Of a stretch of 64,000 nucleotides of DNA, positions 37,119 to 46,481 are shown piece after piece. The stretch comes from AP-15 sp963814805 (GTDB lineage: Bacteria; Pseudomonadota; Alphaproteobacteria; ATCC43930; CGMCC-115725). A model generated the notes under the pieces. The model was not told the DNA's origin. It searched no databases and was given only the letters and a program-made list of their open reading frames with translations. The stretch is from assembly GCA_963814805.1 (NCBI GenBank), contig CAWFER010000007.1, positions 124,001 to 188,000 on the forward strand, read 5' to 3'. Both the position numbers and the translations under genes were made by a program. Within the stretch, counting starts at the first letter, position 1. Each line of letters opens with the position of its first letter.

Positions 37119-38409
37119 GTGCGGGATTTCTCGTCGAGTGTGACGCCGGGGAGCGGCGCGAAGCGGGTCGCGGTGATCGGGGCCGGCATGGTGGGCGTGT
37201 GCGCGGCGAGCTATCTGCAGCGCGATGGGCGCAAGGTGGTCATCATCGAACCCGGCGAGCCGGGTCACGGCGCCTCCTTTGGCAATGCCGGCGCGTTCAA
37301 TGGCTCCTCGGTGACGCCAGCATCGATGCCCGGGGTGATGTGGAACGTGCCGCGCTGGCTCGCCGACCCGCTCGGGCCGTTGTCGCTGCGCTGGTCCTAT
37401 CTGCCGATGATCGCGCCGTGGCTGTGTTCGCTTCATTCGGGCCGGCGCGCCGGACAAGGTGCATGCCCAGGCGCGGGCATTGCGGCCGTTGGTCGGCGCC
37501 GCCCTCGAGGCGCTGACGCCGCTGCTGCGCGAGGCCGGCGCCGAGGACCTGGTGCATCGCCGGGGCCACCTTTATGTCTACCGCTCGGCGCACGGCTTGG
37601 CCAAGGACCGGCTCGCCTGGGAATTGCGCCGCGAGAACGGGGTCGAGGTCGACGAGTTCGACGCCGACGAATTGCGCCAGCTCGAACCCGCGCTGTCGCG
37701 CGATTTTGTGCGCGGCCTGCTGGTGCGCGAGAACGGGCACACCTCGAACCCGCTCGGGCTGGTCCAGCGCCTCTTGGAAAAGTTTCTGCGCTCGGGCGGT
37801 AAGATCGAGCGCGCGCGGGCCTGGGGGTTCCGGCTCGACGGCGGCCGGCTCGCGACGGTGCGCACCGAGCGCGGCGAGATCGCCGCCGACGCTGCGGTGG
37901 TCTGCGCCGGGGCCTGGTCGAAGCCGCTCGCCGCCTCGCTCGGCGACCGCATCCCGCTCGAAACCGAACGCGGCTATCACCTGATGATCCGTGATCCGGA
38001 GGTCATGCCGCGGATCCCGACCGCCGACGCGGACGGCAAGTTCGTCGCCACCCCGATGGACACCGGGCTGCGCTTTGCCGGCACCGTGGAGCTTGCCGGG
38101 CTCGCCGCGCCGCCCGATTGGCGGCGGGCGCGGATGTTGCTCGAGCAGGGCCGCCGGATGCTGCCGGGCCTCGCCGCCGATCACCCCGAGGAGCGCATCT
38201 CGGTATGGATGGGCCACCGCCCGAGCCTGCCCAATTCACTGCCGGCGCTGGGGCCGTCGCGGGCCTCGCCCGATGTGATCTACGCCTTCGGCCACGGCCA
38301 TGTCGGCATGACCGCGGCGCCGATGACTGGGAAGGTGGTCGCCGATCTGGTCGCCGGCCGGCCGCCGTCGATCGACATTGCGCCGTTCGCCGCTTCCCGG
38401 TTCGCCTGA
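37119..38409 (+). pseudogene. DadA/DAO-type FAD-dependent oxidoreductase, one frame break
   Basis: Amino-acid-dehydrogenase-like flavoprotein of about 430 residues. The FAD-binding N-terminus is clear (RVAVIGAGMVGVCAASYLQ; EPGEPGHGASFGNAGAFNGS). Near 37425-37435 the frame must shift to continue as RFIRAGAPDKVHAQARAL, then the substrate domain and the FAD end motif (VIYAFGHGHVGMTAAPMTGK). Length is 3n+1, so one inserted base accounts for it. It probably deaminates a D-amino acid or similar amine. It follows the CoA-transferase by 2 nt, so the two are one transcript. Confidence 0.8.
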
Positions 38410-38511
38410 CAAAGCGGCATCGCGTTCCGCGCGACTGAAGATTCCAACTCGATCGGGTTAAGCAATATAAGGAGAACTCCTATCCGCTCCCATTTTTCCA
38501 AGGGATTGGTC

Positions 38512-38537
38512 GGAACCGTGTAGTCATCATCTCCGTT
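38512..38537 (+). promoter_or_regulatory. EcfG-type general stress promoter
   Basis: GGAAC (38512-38516), a 17-bp spacer and CGTT (38534-38537) match the alphaproteobacterial EcfG sigma factor consensus exactly. The site is about 70 bp upstream of the KGG-repeat stress protein start, which is the class of gene EcfG controls. Sequence match is direct; sigma dependence is inferred. Confidence 0.75.
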
Positions 38538-38605
38538 AAATCATCAAGCCGTTATCCAAATTCTAAGGATGATCGGTGAAGATTTAACCAGCGGAGTCCG
38601 TTATC

Positions 38606-38995
38606 ATGGCCGATCGGGACCAATCCAACACGTCGAACCGTGGTTTTGCTTCGATGGATGAGAGCAAGCAGCGGGAAATCGCCAGCAAGGGCGGCCAGGC
38701 CAGCGGCGGAAATTTCAAGAACGACCCCGCGCGCGCCGCCGAGGCGGGGCGCAAGGGCGGACATGACATTCCGGCCGAGGAGCGCAGCTTTTCGAAGGAC
38801 CATGAGCTGGCGGCCGAGGCCGGGCGCAAGGGTGGCGAGCATAGCCACGGCGCCCAGGGCGCCGGCTCGCATCAGGACAGCCGTTCGATGGGCGGGCAGC
38901 ACGGCGGCTCTCATCAGGGCAGTTTCGCCGACGATCGCGAACGCGCCTCGGAGGCCGGCCGCAAACGCGGCGAACACAGTCACGACAAGCGCTGA
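38606..38995 (+). CDS. KGG-repeat general stress protein
   Basis: 129-residue, highly hydrophilic Gly/His/Lys-rich protein with repeated KGG boxes: REIASKGGQASGG, EAGRKGGHDI, EAGRKGGEHSH and a diverged EAGRKRGEHSH at the end. This is the YciG/GsiB-like stress-induced family, often produced in stationary phase or on drying. A consensus EcfG promoter precedes it and a strong hairpin terminator follows, so it is a single-gene unit. Confidence 0.85.
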   Translation: MADRDQSNTSNRGFASMDESKQREIASKGGQASGGNFKNDPARAAEAGRKGGHDIPAEERSFSKDHELAAEAGRKGGEHSHGAQGAGSHQDSRSMGGQHGGSHQGSFADDRERASEAGRKRGEHSHDKR

Positions 38996-39012
38996 CTGTC
39001 GTTTCACCGGCG

Positions 39013-39045
39013 AGAGCCCCGCATCCGCGGGGCTCTTTCCTTGTT
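39013..39045 (+). terminator. Rho-independent terminator
   Basis: A perfect 10-bp stem (AGAGCCCCGC at 39013-39022 and GCGGGGCTCT at 39027-39036) with a 4-nt ATCC loop is followed by TTTCCTTGTT. It lies 18 bp after the stress protein stop and ends its transcript. Confidence 0.85.
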
Positions 39046-39123
39046 GCCGCGCCGTCACGCTCTGCGGACTTGGCGAGACGCAACCCGTCGGGATCGCGAT
39101 CTCCACCGCGAGGCTCAAGGGGC

Positions 39124-39624
39124 TCAGTACGGCCGGCCGTCATTATGGACGAAATGGCGGGCGCCGTCGGGGGCTAAGGCGCGGCCGATGTCGTCGTCCG
39201 GATAGATCACGGTGTCGCCCGGGTTGCGGTCGCCGATCTCAAGATAGACGACATCATCGATCGTGCGGTTCAGCAAATGGTGCGCGTCGCCCGAGCCGGC
39301 CTTAAAGCCGGCGCACATGCCGGGGCGCAGCGCGGTCTCGCCGGCATTGGTCACCAGAACGGGCTCGCCTGCGACGATATAGATAAATTCGTCCTCGCGC
39401 GTGTGGGTGTGGCGCAGGGCCGAGGCGCCTCCGGGCGGCAGGCGGGTGAGATTGATCCCGAAGCTGGTCAGCCCGAAGAGATCGCCGAGCGGACGGCGCA
39501 GCCGCCCCGCGACCCGTGCGGCAAAAGGCTCCGGATAGCCGCGGCCGGGCCGCGCGGGCGGCGCGGCGGCCGCCTCGATCGCGATCGGATTGCGCTGATC
39601 GGCCGGATTGCGCTGATCGGCCAT
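39124..39624 (-). CDS. Cupin-domain protein
   Basis: 166-residue single-domain cupin. The metal-binding motif is present: LPPGGASALRHTHTREDEFI (His, His, Glu), then AGSGDAHHLLNRT (His). It is of the type annotated as sugar-phosphate isomerase-like or regulatory cupins; no substrate can be assigned. The start at 39624 has AAGGAG at 7 nt. The N-terminus contains a perfect 18-bp tandem duplication, giving ADQRNP twice. Confidence 0.75.
   Translation of the reverse strand: MADQRNPADQRNPIAIEAAAAPPARPGRGYPEPFAARVAGRLRRPLGDLFGLTSFGINLTRLPPGGASALRHTHTREDEFIYIVAGEPVLVTNAGETALRPGMCAGFKAGSGDAHHLLNRTIDDVVYLEIGDRNPGDTVIYPDDDIGRALAPDGARHFVHNDGRPY
39586..39621. repeat. Perfect 18-bp tandem duplication
   Basis: CGGATTGCGCTGATCGGC occurs twice head to tail (39586-39603 and 39604-39621) within the 5' end of the cupin gene. 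It encodes the duplicated ADQRNP and keeps the frame. It looks like a recent replication slippage. Confidence 0.85.
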
Positions 39625-39801
39625 CGTCACTCTCCTTCAATGACTGAGCTGCAAGCGGGCGCTAAGCTAGCCTGCGAGCCCGATCGGGGGAATGGGGATG
39701 GGACGCAAATGTCGGTCCACAACAGGGCGCCGGTGCGCGGACGGGCGGCGAGGGACGGCGGGGGAGCCTCCGGGACCGCGTCGCCATGATCGGCGGCGAG
39801 G

Positions 39802-40323
39802 ATGAGCCCGGCGATCACCCTGCGCTTTGCCGGGCCCGATGATGCCGGGCTGGTGCTGCGGCTGATCCGCGAGCTGGCGGTCTATGAACGGGCCTCCGAG
39901 GCGGTGGTCGCGACCGAGGCCGATCTGAAGCGCCACGGTTTTGCGCCCGACCGGGAGTTCGAGGCGGTCCTCGCCTTTCTCGACGGCGAGCCCGCCGGCG
40001 TCGCGTTGTTCCATCCGCGGTTTTCGACCTGGCTCGGCCGGCCGGGAATGTATCTGGAAGATCTTTACGTGACCGAGGCGGCGCGCGGGCTCGGTATCGG
40101 CCGCCGGCTGATGACGCGCCTCGCTGCGATCGCGGTCGAGCGCGGCTGGGGCCGGATCGACTTTCAGGTGCTCGACTGGAACCCGGCGCGCAGCTTTTAT
40201 CACCGGCTGGGTATGGCGCATCTGGGCGAATGGCTGCGCTACGGCGCGGGCGGCGAAGCGCTGCGCCGCCTGGCGGCCGAAGACATTCCAGGATCTCACG
40301 ACCCAGCACCGAAGCGGTGTTAG
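39802..40323 (+). CDS. GNAT-family N-acetyltransferase (diamine acetyltransferase-like)
   Basis: 173-residue GNAT protein. The acetyl-CoA motif is seen at LEDLYVTEAARGLGIGRRLM (about residue 91), with FQVLDWNPARSFYHRLGM in motif B. The N-terminus (LIRELAVYERASEAVVATEA) resembles spermidine/spermine or thialysine acetyltransferases. Substrate not proven. It is divergent from the cupin gene. Confidence 0.85.
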   Translation: MSPAITLRFAGPDDAGLVLRLIRELAVYERASEAVVATEADLKRHGFAPDREFEAVLAFLDGEPAGVALFHPRFSTWLGRPGMYLEDLYVTEAARGLGIGRRLMTRLAAIAVERGWGRIDFQVLDWNPARSFYHRLGMAHLGEWLRYGAGGEALRRLAAEDIPGSHDPAPKRC

Positions 40324-40560
40324 GATATCTTTTTATGGGCCTCTACATAGCTGTCATTTTTCATTTGATGTCGGCGCGCGCCAATAAAGCGGTATCCTCT
40401 GACGCCATGACATGAGAGCGGGCCATTCTGTCAAAGTTGCATAGCGTGCGGCTTTGAAGCATCGCAAAGCTGCCGGTCGCGTTGTCAAGCCTATCGGCGC
40501 CGGTCATGGCTGGCCATGTTTCCGGGGCCACGCAACGGCTGCCGGCGCGCCGCGCGAACG

Positions 40561-41655
40561 CTACCCGAAGGTCGCCTCGCGGCCGGTATCCGACGCCTGT
40601 TTGATGGCGTCGACCAGATGGTGCAATTCGACCGCGGTCGCGAAATTCGGTTGGAGGCTTTGACCGGAGCGGATCGCCCGGGCGAACAGCGCGTACATCT
40701 GGCCGACATTGCCGGCTTCGCCCGAGGGGGTGCCGGGTGCGGCGAAGGTGAAGCGCGCCGGGGCCGGCATCGGCGCCAAGGCGTTGCCGCCTTTTACCCC
40801 GCTCAGGAAAACCTTGCTCAATTGCGGCGAGTCCTCGCCCGAGGCGACCAGGGTGCCGTCGCTCCCGTAGATCTCCATGCGATAGCCGCTGCCGGCGAAT
40901 GGAATGGCGCCGATATGGACCGAGGCGACCGCGCCATTCGCCAGGCGCCCGCTCAGCAGCACGTTGTCGGGCGAGGTCACGTCGAGCAGGGTGTTCGTTC
41001 CGGTGTCGAGCCACTGCTTCGCCTGGGTCGCCACCACCGCCGAGAGCCGGGCGAAATCGCCGGCGACAAAGCGCATCGCATCGACCGTATGGCCGTTGGC
41101 GATGGTCAGTGTATTGGCGCCGAGCTCGGCGTCGCGCTGCCAGGTGCGGTTTGACGGGCGCGACAGCACCCCTTCGCGCATCAGGCTGACATGGATCGCC
41201 ATCGGCTCGCCGATAAAGCCGGCCGCGACCAGCTCCTTCATGTGCATGATTGCCGGGTTGACGCGGGCCTGCAGCCCGACCGCGGTGACGAGCCCTCGGG
41301 CCTTGGCCAATGCCGCCAGCTCCACCGCCTCCGCCGTCGTCCGCCCGAGCGGCCATTCGCAATAGACGTGCTTGCCGGCCTCCAGCGCCGCCTTGGTCGG
41401 CGCATAGTGCGACGGCACCCGCACGACGACGGCAACCGCGTCGATCTCGGGCGATGAAACCATCCGGCGATAATCGTCGAAGGCCAGCCGCGCGCCCCAC
41501 GCCTGCCGCGCCGCCTCGGCGGTGGCGGCCCTGGTGGTGCAGACCGCGGTCAGCTCCACCTCGGCGCTCGCCTTGAGCGCCGGCAGGTGGGCGCGCGCCG
41601 ACCAGGTCCCGGTGACGCTGGCCCCGATCAGCCCCAGCCGAACCTTGTCCGCCAT
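40561..41655 (-). CDS. Gfo/Idh/MocA-family oxidoreductase
   Basis: 364-residue NAD(P)-dependent oxidoreductase. The N-terminal Rossmann fold (VRLGLIGASVTGTWSARAHL) is followed by the family motif VYCEWPLGRTTAEAVEL (usually EKP; here EWP, so the usual lysine is replaced by Trp). A C-terminal domain follows (YRMEIYGSDGTLVASGED). Members act on sugars, inositols or biliverdin. The EKP Lys-to-Trp change is notable because the lysine is catalytic in many relatives. Start at 41655 follows GGGAGGTGG. Confidence 0.85.
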   Translation of the reverse strand: MADKVRLGLIGASVTGTWSARAHLPALKASAEVELTAVCTTRAATAEAARQAWGARLAFDDYRRMVSSPEIDAVAVVVRVPSHYAPTKAALEAGKHVYCEWPLGRTTAEAVELAALAKARGLVTAVGLQARVNPAIMHMKELVAAGFIGEPMAIHVSLMREGVLSRPSNRTWQRDAELGANTLTIANGHTVDAMRFVAGDFARLSAVVATQAKQWLDTGTNTLLDVTSPDNVLLSGRLANGAVASVHIGAIPFAGSGYRMEIYGSDGTLVASGEDSPQLSKVFLSGVKGGNALAPMPAPARFTFAAPGTPSGEAGNVGQMYALFARAIRSGQSLQPNFATAVELHHLVDAIKQASDTGREATFG

Positions 41656-41779
41656 GTCGCCACCTCCCTGAAAAATCCAGCCCCGCCGCGGCATCCTATC
41701 GGCGGGATGGCGGCGCGGCTATCGGTTGCGAGCGGGCTGCCCGCCCCGGCCGATGGAACGGGCAGACGCCGGCGAGCAA

Positions 41780-42403
41780 TCAGTGCAGCGGCGAGAACGC
41801 GGCCGGGACGACCAGCATGTTCTCCTGGCGGATCATCATGTTGGGCCCCCCGCCCGACGGCGGCGGCCAGATCCCCTTGGCGCCCGCCTGCTCGCGGATG
41901 CGGAAGCGGTCGGCGGCGTCCTTGTAGGCCCAGATATGGCACCATTTGTTGAGCCCGCCGATTTCGGTATGCCAGGCCCCGACCAACGGCGACAATTCGG
42001 TGCGCCGGGCGATGTGGCCGCTCCAGCGCTCGATCACGCCGGGGATGCCGCCGGGCTTGAAGGTGTAGATGCGGATCTCATAGAGGCCGCCGAGCTGGCG
42101 CGGCTCGAGCGCCGGCGAGAACGGCGCGGGCACATAGATGTCGCTCTGCTGCTCGACGATGAATTCACGCACATTGGGCGGCCAACCCGGCGTCTTGGTC
42201 GCCTGCTCGCGCAGCCGGGTGCGCGCCGCCATGTCTTCATAGGGCCACACGTGGATCACCCGGTTCAGCGGGCCGACCTCGGTGTGCCAGAAGGCGGCGA
42301 GCGGCGAGACCTTGGACCGCGCCGGCATGGCCTGGCCAAAGCGCTCTTCGAAACTGGCGACCGTGCCCGGCTGCAAGGTGTAGGTGCGCATCTCGATGAT
42401 CAT
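41780..42403 (-). CDS. Tandem NIPSNAP-domain protein
   Basis: 207-residue protein made of two NIPSNAP repeats (ferredoxin-like fold). Repeat 1 has EMRTYTLQPGTVASFEERF and IHVWPYEDMAARTRLREQA; repeat 2 has YEIRIYTFKPGGIPGVIERW and HIWAYKDAADRFRIREQA. The two halves are clearly homologous. The biochemical role of this family is unknown. RBS GGAGGA precedes the ATG. Confidence 0.82.
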   Translation of the reverse strand: MIIEMRTYTLQPGTVASFEERFGQAMPARSKVSPLAAFWHTEVGPLNRVIHVWPYEDMAARTRLREQATKTPGWPPNVREFIVEQQSDIYVPAPFSPALEPRQLGGLYEIRIYTFKPGGIPGVIERWSGHIARRTELSPLVGAWHTEIGGLNKWCHIWAYKDAADRFRIREQAGAKGIWPPPSGGGPNMMIRQENMLVVPAAFSPLH

Positions 42404-42448
42404 CGCGGGTCCTCCATTGCGGGGGGTGGGCGGACCGACGCTAGCCCC

Positions 42449-43012
42449 TCACCGCGCGCTGTCAAGCGGGATCGGGCGGCCAGCTTCCGCCTCGTCAGGG
42501 CCGATATTGCCGCCCATCAGATAGACCAGGCGCTCGATGGCGTCGCGCTCGCGCTGGAACGGGATCGTCTCGACGGTGATGCTGTTGGCCATCGTCATGT
42601 CGTCGAACTGGTCCGGATAGGCGATCTTGTGGGCGCATTGCGGGCTCGAATGCCGGCACCACAGGCGCACCCGGTTGACGTAGTCGGTGTCGCTTTCGAG
42701 CGCGTCGATGGCGCTGACGTCGAACGGGCTCATGCACCAATAATGCTGCGGCAGCAGTTCGAGCCTCACGCCGGGGGTGATCGAGCCGAGAAAGCACATC
42801 TCGCCGTCCGCTGAGACCAGAAATCCGGCGTTTGGCGCAATGTATCTGAGCCCGTCATCGACATATTTTATGGTTTCGAGATATCCGGGCTCGCCCGGCG
42901 GCGGCGGCCGCCTGGCGAAAACCGGGGAATCGATCGGCGCCGGCAATGGCGGCACGCACGCCGCCAGCGCGACCATAATGCCGGTGATCGCCAATGCCGC
43001 TATCGCTCGCAT
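42449..43012 (-). CDS. Predicted lipoprotein of unknown function
   Basis: 187-residue protein with a lipoprotein signal: hydrophobic residues 4-15 then the lipobox LAAC with Cys19. It is followed by a Pro-rich linker and a globular domain with several cysteines (MCFLGS, YWCMSPF, LWCRHSSPQCAHK). No family recognised. It should be anchored in the outer or inner membrane. It lies next to the NIPSNAP gene in the same direction. Confidence 0.65.
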   Translation of the reverse strand: MRAIAALAITGIMVALAACVPPLPAPIDSPVFARRPPPPGEPGYLETIKYVDDGLRYIAPNAGFLVSADGEMCFLGSITPGVRLELLPQHYWCMSPFDVSAIDALESDTDYVNRVRLWCRHSSPQCAHKIAYPDQFDDMTMANSITVETIPFQRERDAIERLVYLMGGNIGPDEAEAGRPIPLDSAR

Positions 43013-43204
43013 GCGGTCCGGTCCCGCGATAGTCGCGTCATGCGCGACCGGGAGGAAACTATCCCAAACGGCTGGTTGCCGCCAGCCTACATGCCTCGAA
43101 TGCCGGAGAATCTGCCGGGCTTTGTCGGCGCTCGCCGCTCGGCGATAATCGGCGCCGCGATCGTGTAATCATGCGAAATCGTATCCGCGGACAGGGAGAC
43201 ATCG

Positions 43205-43497
43205 ATGCCGGTCATTGCCGAGGCGCGCGGCTATCAGGACGAATTGACCGCGATCCGCCGCGATATCCACGCCCATCCCGAGCTCGCTTTCGCCGAGCGG
43301 CGCACCTCCGACCTGGTCGCGAAGAAGCTCGCCGAATTCGGCTGCGAGATCCATCGCGGGCTCGCCGGCACCGGCGTCGTCGGCACGATCCGGCGCGGCA
43401 ATTCGCCGGCGGCGATCGGCCTGCGCGCCGATATGGACGCATTGCCGATCCAGGAGATGAACGAATTCGCTCACCGCTCGGCCAATGACGGCAAGAT
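43205..43497 (+). pseudogene. M20 peptidase/amidohydrolase, 5' part (split by transposon)
   Basis: First 97 codons of an M20D (hippurate/indole-acetyl amino acid hydrolase type) metallopeptidase: AIRRDIHAHPELAFAERRTS and GLRADMDALPIQEMNEFAHR (metal-site Asp). The frame is cut at codon AAG-AT by the mobile mosaic starting at 43498; the remainder resumes at 55057. Joining the parts across one copy of AAGAT restores AAG ATG CAC and a 391-codon protein, the normal size. RBS AGGGAGA precedes the ATG. As arranged, only a truncated peptide can be made. Confidence 0.9.
43493..43497. repeat. 5-bp target site duplication, left copy
   Basis: AAGAT directly abuts the left transposon end at 43498 and is repeated at 55052-55056 next to the right end. 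A 5-bp duplication is the hallmark of Tn3-family insertion. Confidence 0.9.
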
Positions 43498-43535
43498 GGC
43501 CTTGTCGTAACCTTCGTGCCAAAAGTGCCGATCTG
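43498..43535 (+). repeat. TnA left inverted repeat
   Basis: 38-bp Tn3-type terminal repeat, identical in inverted orientation to 49605-49642. Followed 75 bp later by the tnpA stop codon. Confidence 0.88.
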
Positions 43536-43610
43536 GAAAGCGCATTATTTCAATGACTTGCGGCAAGCATCGTGCGATAACCTATTGATATCGCGATAGA
43601 GTTAGCTTTT

Positions 43611-45679
43611 TCAGCTCAACGCGCGATCTGCGGCTGCCGAGGGCGCTTGGCGAAGCAGGTTTGATCTGTGGCGGGCGAGATCGAACGTCAGGATGCCGCG
43701 CATGTTGATGTGCTTGTGACCGATCGGCGCAAGCCGGCTCATCACCTCGTCGGGATGATTGTCGGGCGCCAGGTCGAGCATGGCCTGGATATGATGGGTG
43801 TTCCAGGCCATGACGATATTCGCCAGCAATGTCAGGGCCCCGGAGATGGCGCCGAGTTCTTCCGTCGTGCGCCCCTGTTTTGCGGTGATCATGCCGTTGT
43901 GAATGGCACGCTGAAGGCTGTGGACCGCCTCGCCCTGATTGAGCAGGTCGAGGACCTCTGTGCGGAACACCGGGTTGCTGAGATAATCGCAGAGATAAAG
44001 GGTGCGCAGCAGCCTGCCCAATGCGTCGCCGGCATTATAGACGGGATCGCCGGCGGCGGCCGAACCGAAGCGGTCGAGCGCTGCGGTCGCCGAATCCCAG
44101 CCATGCTTGACCGAGGCGCCGAGCCGAAGCAATCCCTCCCAACCCCGACCGACGGCCCGGCGGGAAACGGTCTCAGCCACGATTGGCTGCAAGATATGCG
44201 GGACTTCCAACCCTTTCGGCAGGTAGAGCCGTCGTGTTTTCAATCCCGCCAGCCGTGGGCATAGATCAAACCCGACGAGCTTGGCGAGCGTCATCCCGAA
44301 ATGCGTGAAGCCATGCGTGTCGACGGCGACGCGTTCGATGCGATCGACCTGGCGCTGGCGCAAGGCGCCCTCAATGGCGGCCCCGGCTTGCCGGCGGTTT
44401 AGGACGATCGGTTGATCGTAGAGGATGCCCCACTGGTCGAGCACATGGGCGTAAGTTCCGACGGCATAGGTCCGGCGCCGCGGATCGAGCCGTGCCGACC
44501 AAAGATAGCGCGTCGCCTCCAGGCTCATCATGTCGGCCGAAGCGAACAGTCCGCGCCCCCACAGGGTGGCGACGCGGTGCTCGCGCATGAAGCGCAGCAC
44601 CGCATCATTCGCCGCACGCAGCCGTCTCTCCACCTCGATCTTGAGCATCATCTGCCCGAGGCTGTCGGCCGCCAGCGCGGGCACCATGCGCACCAATTCG
44701 GCCACGGAGAGATCGGAGCCGAGCCCCATGAGGGCGGCGTAGAGCGTCACCAATTCCTGCTCCGATCGGGCCGGGCGTCCGAGGAGAATCCAGGAGAAGC
44801 GGGTCAAGCCGTCGATTTCGATCAGAACTTGCGGAAACTGGACATCGCCGAGGGCACGCGCGAGCGCTTGCCGCGCCGGTTCGAGACGGGGATCTTTTGG
44901 CCCCGGCTTGCGGCGCGGCAGCCGTAATTCGTCGCCATCGATCGCGACCGCGCCGGCCTCGACGGCCTCGGCCAATGCGGCAAGCCCGGCCGTCAGCCCC
45001 GCTTCCAGGCGCTGCAGATATTTCTCCGAACTGGCCGGTAGGTTGAGGTCGCGAATGAACCGCCCCTGGTCACGCTGCCACAGCTTGAGGGGGATAAGCC
45101 TGTCCTCGGGTGCTCGATACGACAGGCTGTGATCGACGGAAACGGAATGGTTTCGCAGCGCCCGCTTTAAAGCCATCAGGGTCGCCGCGCGAAAGCAGCC
45201 AAGCGCCGCTCCACGATCCGGCTGATCGATCAGGCCTTGCCACGACGGGCCAAAGGGCTAGTGAGTCGAGCGTCGCAAAAGCGGCGGCGAGCTTATGGTC
45301 GGCCGGGACCGCCAAGGGCGCTGCCCGCGCCAGCTTAAGGAGGCGAGCCAAGTCCTGCGATTTGCGCCCAAGTTCCTGACGAATGACGGCGACTTGGCTC
45401 CCCTGTCGTTCCGGTTCAAAGGGAGTGATCAGGTGGCGCAGCCGCAAGCGCAGCTCGGCGCCGTCGAGCGTCTCGTCATCGGCAAGGCCCGCGAGATCGC
45501 CGAGCAGCCGGCGGAACCGGCGCAGTCGGGCCGCCTGCGATTCCTCTACGCTTTCCCGCGCGCTACGCCACAGGGCTGAGATCTGGTGATCGAGAAGCGT
45601 GAGACTCCCGTCCGTCAGCCGTAACAGCGTAAGGCGCAGGAAACAGGCCACTTCGATCGTGCGATGCGGATCCTTGATC
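43611..45679 (-). pseudogene. tnpA: Tn3-family transposase TnpA, 5'-truncated and frame-broken
   Basis: Contains the C-terminal two thirds of a Tn3-family DDE transposase. The main frame includes LRNHSVSVDHSLSYRAPEDR, ERVAVDTHGFTHFGMTLAKL (catalytic Asp region), LCDYLSNPVFRTEVLDLLNQ and the Glu-bearing end ALTLLANIVMAWNTHHIQA. Near 45250-45260 about 40 bp are missing compared with the second copy, changing frame. The 5' end stops at the codon pair for I-K-D, exactly where the nested element begins (45680). Roughly 283 N-terminal codons are absent on the other side of that element. Not functional. Confidence 0.85.
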
Positions 45680-45726
45680 TGTGACCTTCAGAGATAAATG
45701 GCGGGGTTTCTTGAGCGCTATGTGGC
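45680..45726 (+). repeat. Tn552-like left inverted repeat (47 bp)
   Basis: Perfect inverted match to 48767-48813, starting TGTGACCTTCAGAGATAAAT. The stop codon of the resolvase lies within it. Confidence 0.92.
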
Positions 45727-46299
45727 TGGCGCGTGCCGCCCGAGGGTGCGGTACACGGTGGGGCGGGACACCGAGAACAGCTCAGCCAGATCGCTGATCG
45801 CGTACTCGCCGCTGTCATGCATGCGGCGCAGCTCCTTCTGCTGCTTGTCGGAGAGCTTCGGCTGCTTGCCGCGCAGTTTTCCCCGCGCCCGAGCGATCGC
45901 CATGCCCTCGCGCGTGCGCAGACGGATCAGATCGGCCTCGAACTCGGCGAAGGTGGCTAGGATGTTGAAGAACATCTTGCCCATCGGATCGGCCGGGTCA
46001 TACACGCTCGATCCCAGCGCGAGCTTGATGCCGCGCGCTACGAGGGCGTCGGCGATGGTGCGGGCGTCCGGGACCGATCGTGCCAATCGGTCGAGCTTGG
46101 GCACGACGAGCGTGTCGCCGGTGCGCACGGCGGCGAGCGCCTGGTCGAGGCCGGGCCGGGACCGGTTTGTGCCGGTCAGCCCACGATCGGTGTAGATCCG
46201 CTCGGACGCGACGCCGAGCTTTTCGAGGGCCACCCTCTGGGCGGCGAGGTCCTGCTTGTCGGTGGAGCAGCGGGCATAGCCAATCAGGGTCGCAGTCAT
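45718..46299 (-). CDS. Serine resolvase/invertase of the Tn552-like element
   Basis: 193-residue small serine recombinase. The N-terminal catalytic domain has LIGYARCSTDKQDL (nucleophile Ser) and VVPKLDRLARSVPDARTIAD. A C-terminal helix-turn-helix (ISDLAELFSVSRPTVYRTLG) follows. It would resolve cointegrates at a site in the 182-bp spacer before the transposase gene. The last codons (A-T-stop) are encoded by the terminal inverted repeat itself. Divergent from tniA. Confidence 0.9.
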   Translation of the reverse strand: MTATLIGYARCSTDKQDLAAQRVALEKLGVASERIYTDRGLTGTNRSRPGLDQALAAVRTGDTLVVPKLDRLARSVPDARTIADALVARGIKLALGSSVYDPADPMGKMFFNILATFAEFEADLIRLRTREGMAIARARGKLRGKQPKLSDKQQKELRRMHDSGEYAISDLAELFSVSRPTVYRTLGRHAPAT

Positions 46300-46481
46300 G
46301 GCTGGAAGTGTACGTTAATCCCCCCTTTTATGATAGTTTTACCGTACCATTCATGTGAGACGATGTTTCGCGTGTTATTGCAACGCTCGTCCTGCCTCGC
46401 GCGAACTGTCCGCTGAACGATCCCCTATCGGACAGTCGTCCCGCGTGTGCAGGCCAGCACCAGGAGGCCAAGGCGGCCGGC
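46300..46481. promoter_or_regulatory. Intergenic region of Tn552-like element with palindrome (putative res)
   Basis: Divergent promoter region between resolvase and transposase. An 8-bp inverted repeat, ACTGTCCG (46405-46412) and CGGACAGT (46429-46436), is a candidate recombinase or repressor site. The segment 46310-46370 is AT-rich and could hold promoters. Function is inferred from position. Confidence 0.4.

Noticed and set aside
40324..40560. Possible small gene or RNA in the spacer after the GNAT gene
   Set aside because: The 237-bp stretch is more AT-rich and has a 61-codon frame entering from the GNAT gene, but no start signal, conserved fold or terminator could be supported.
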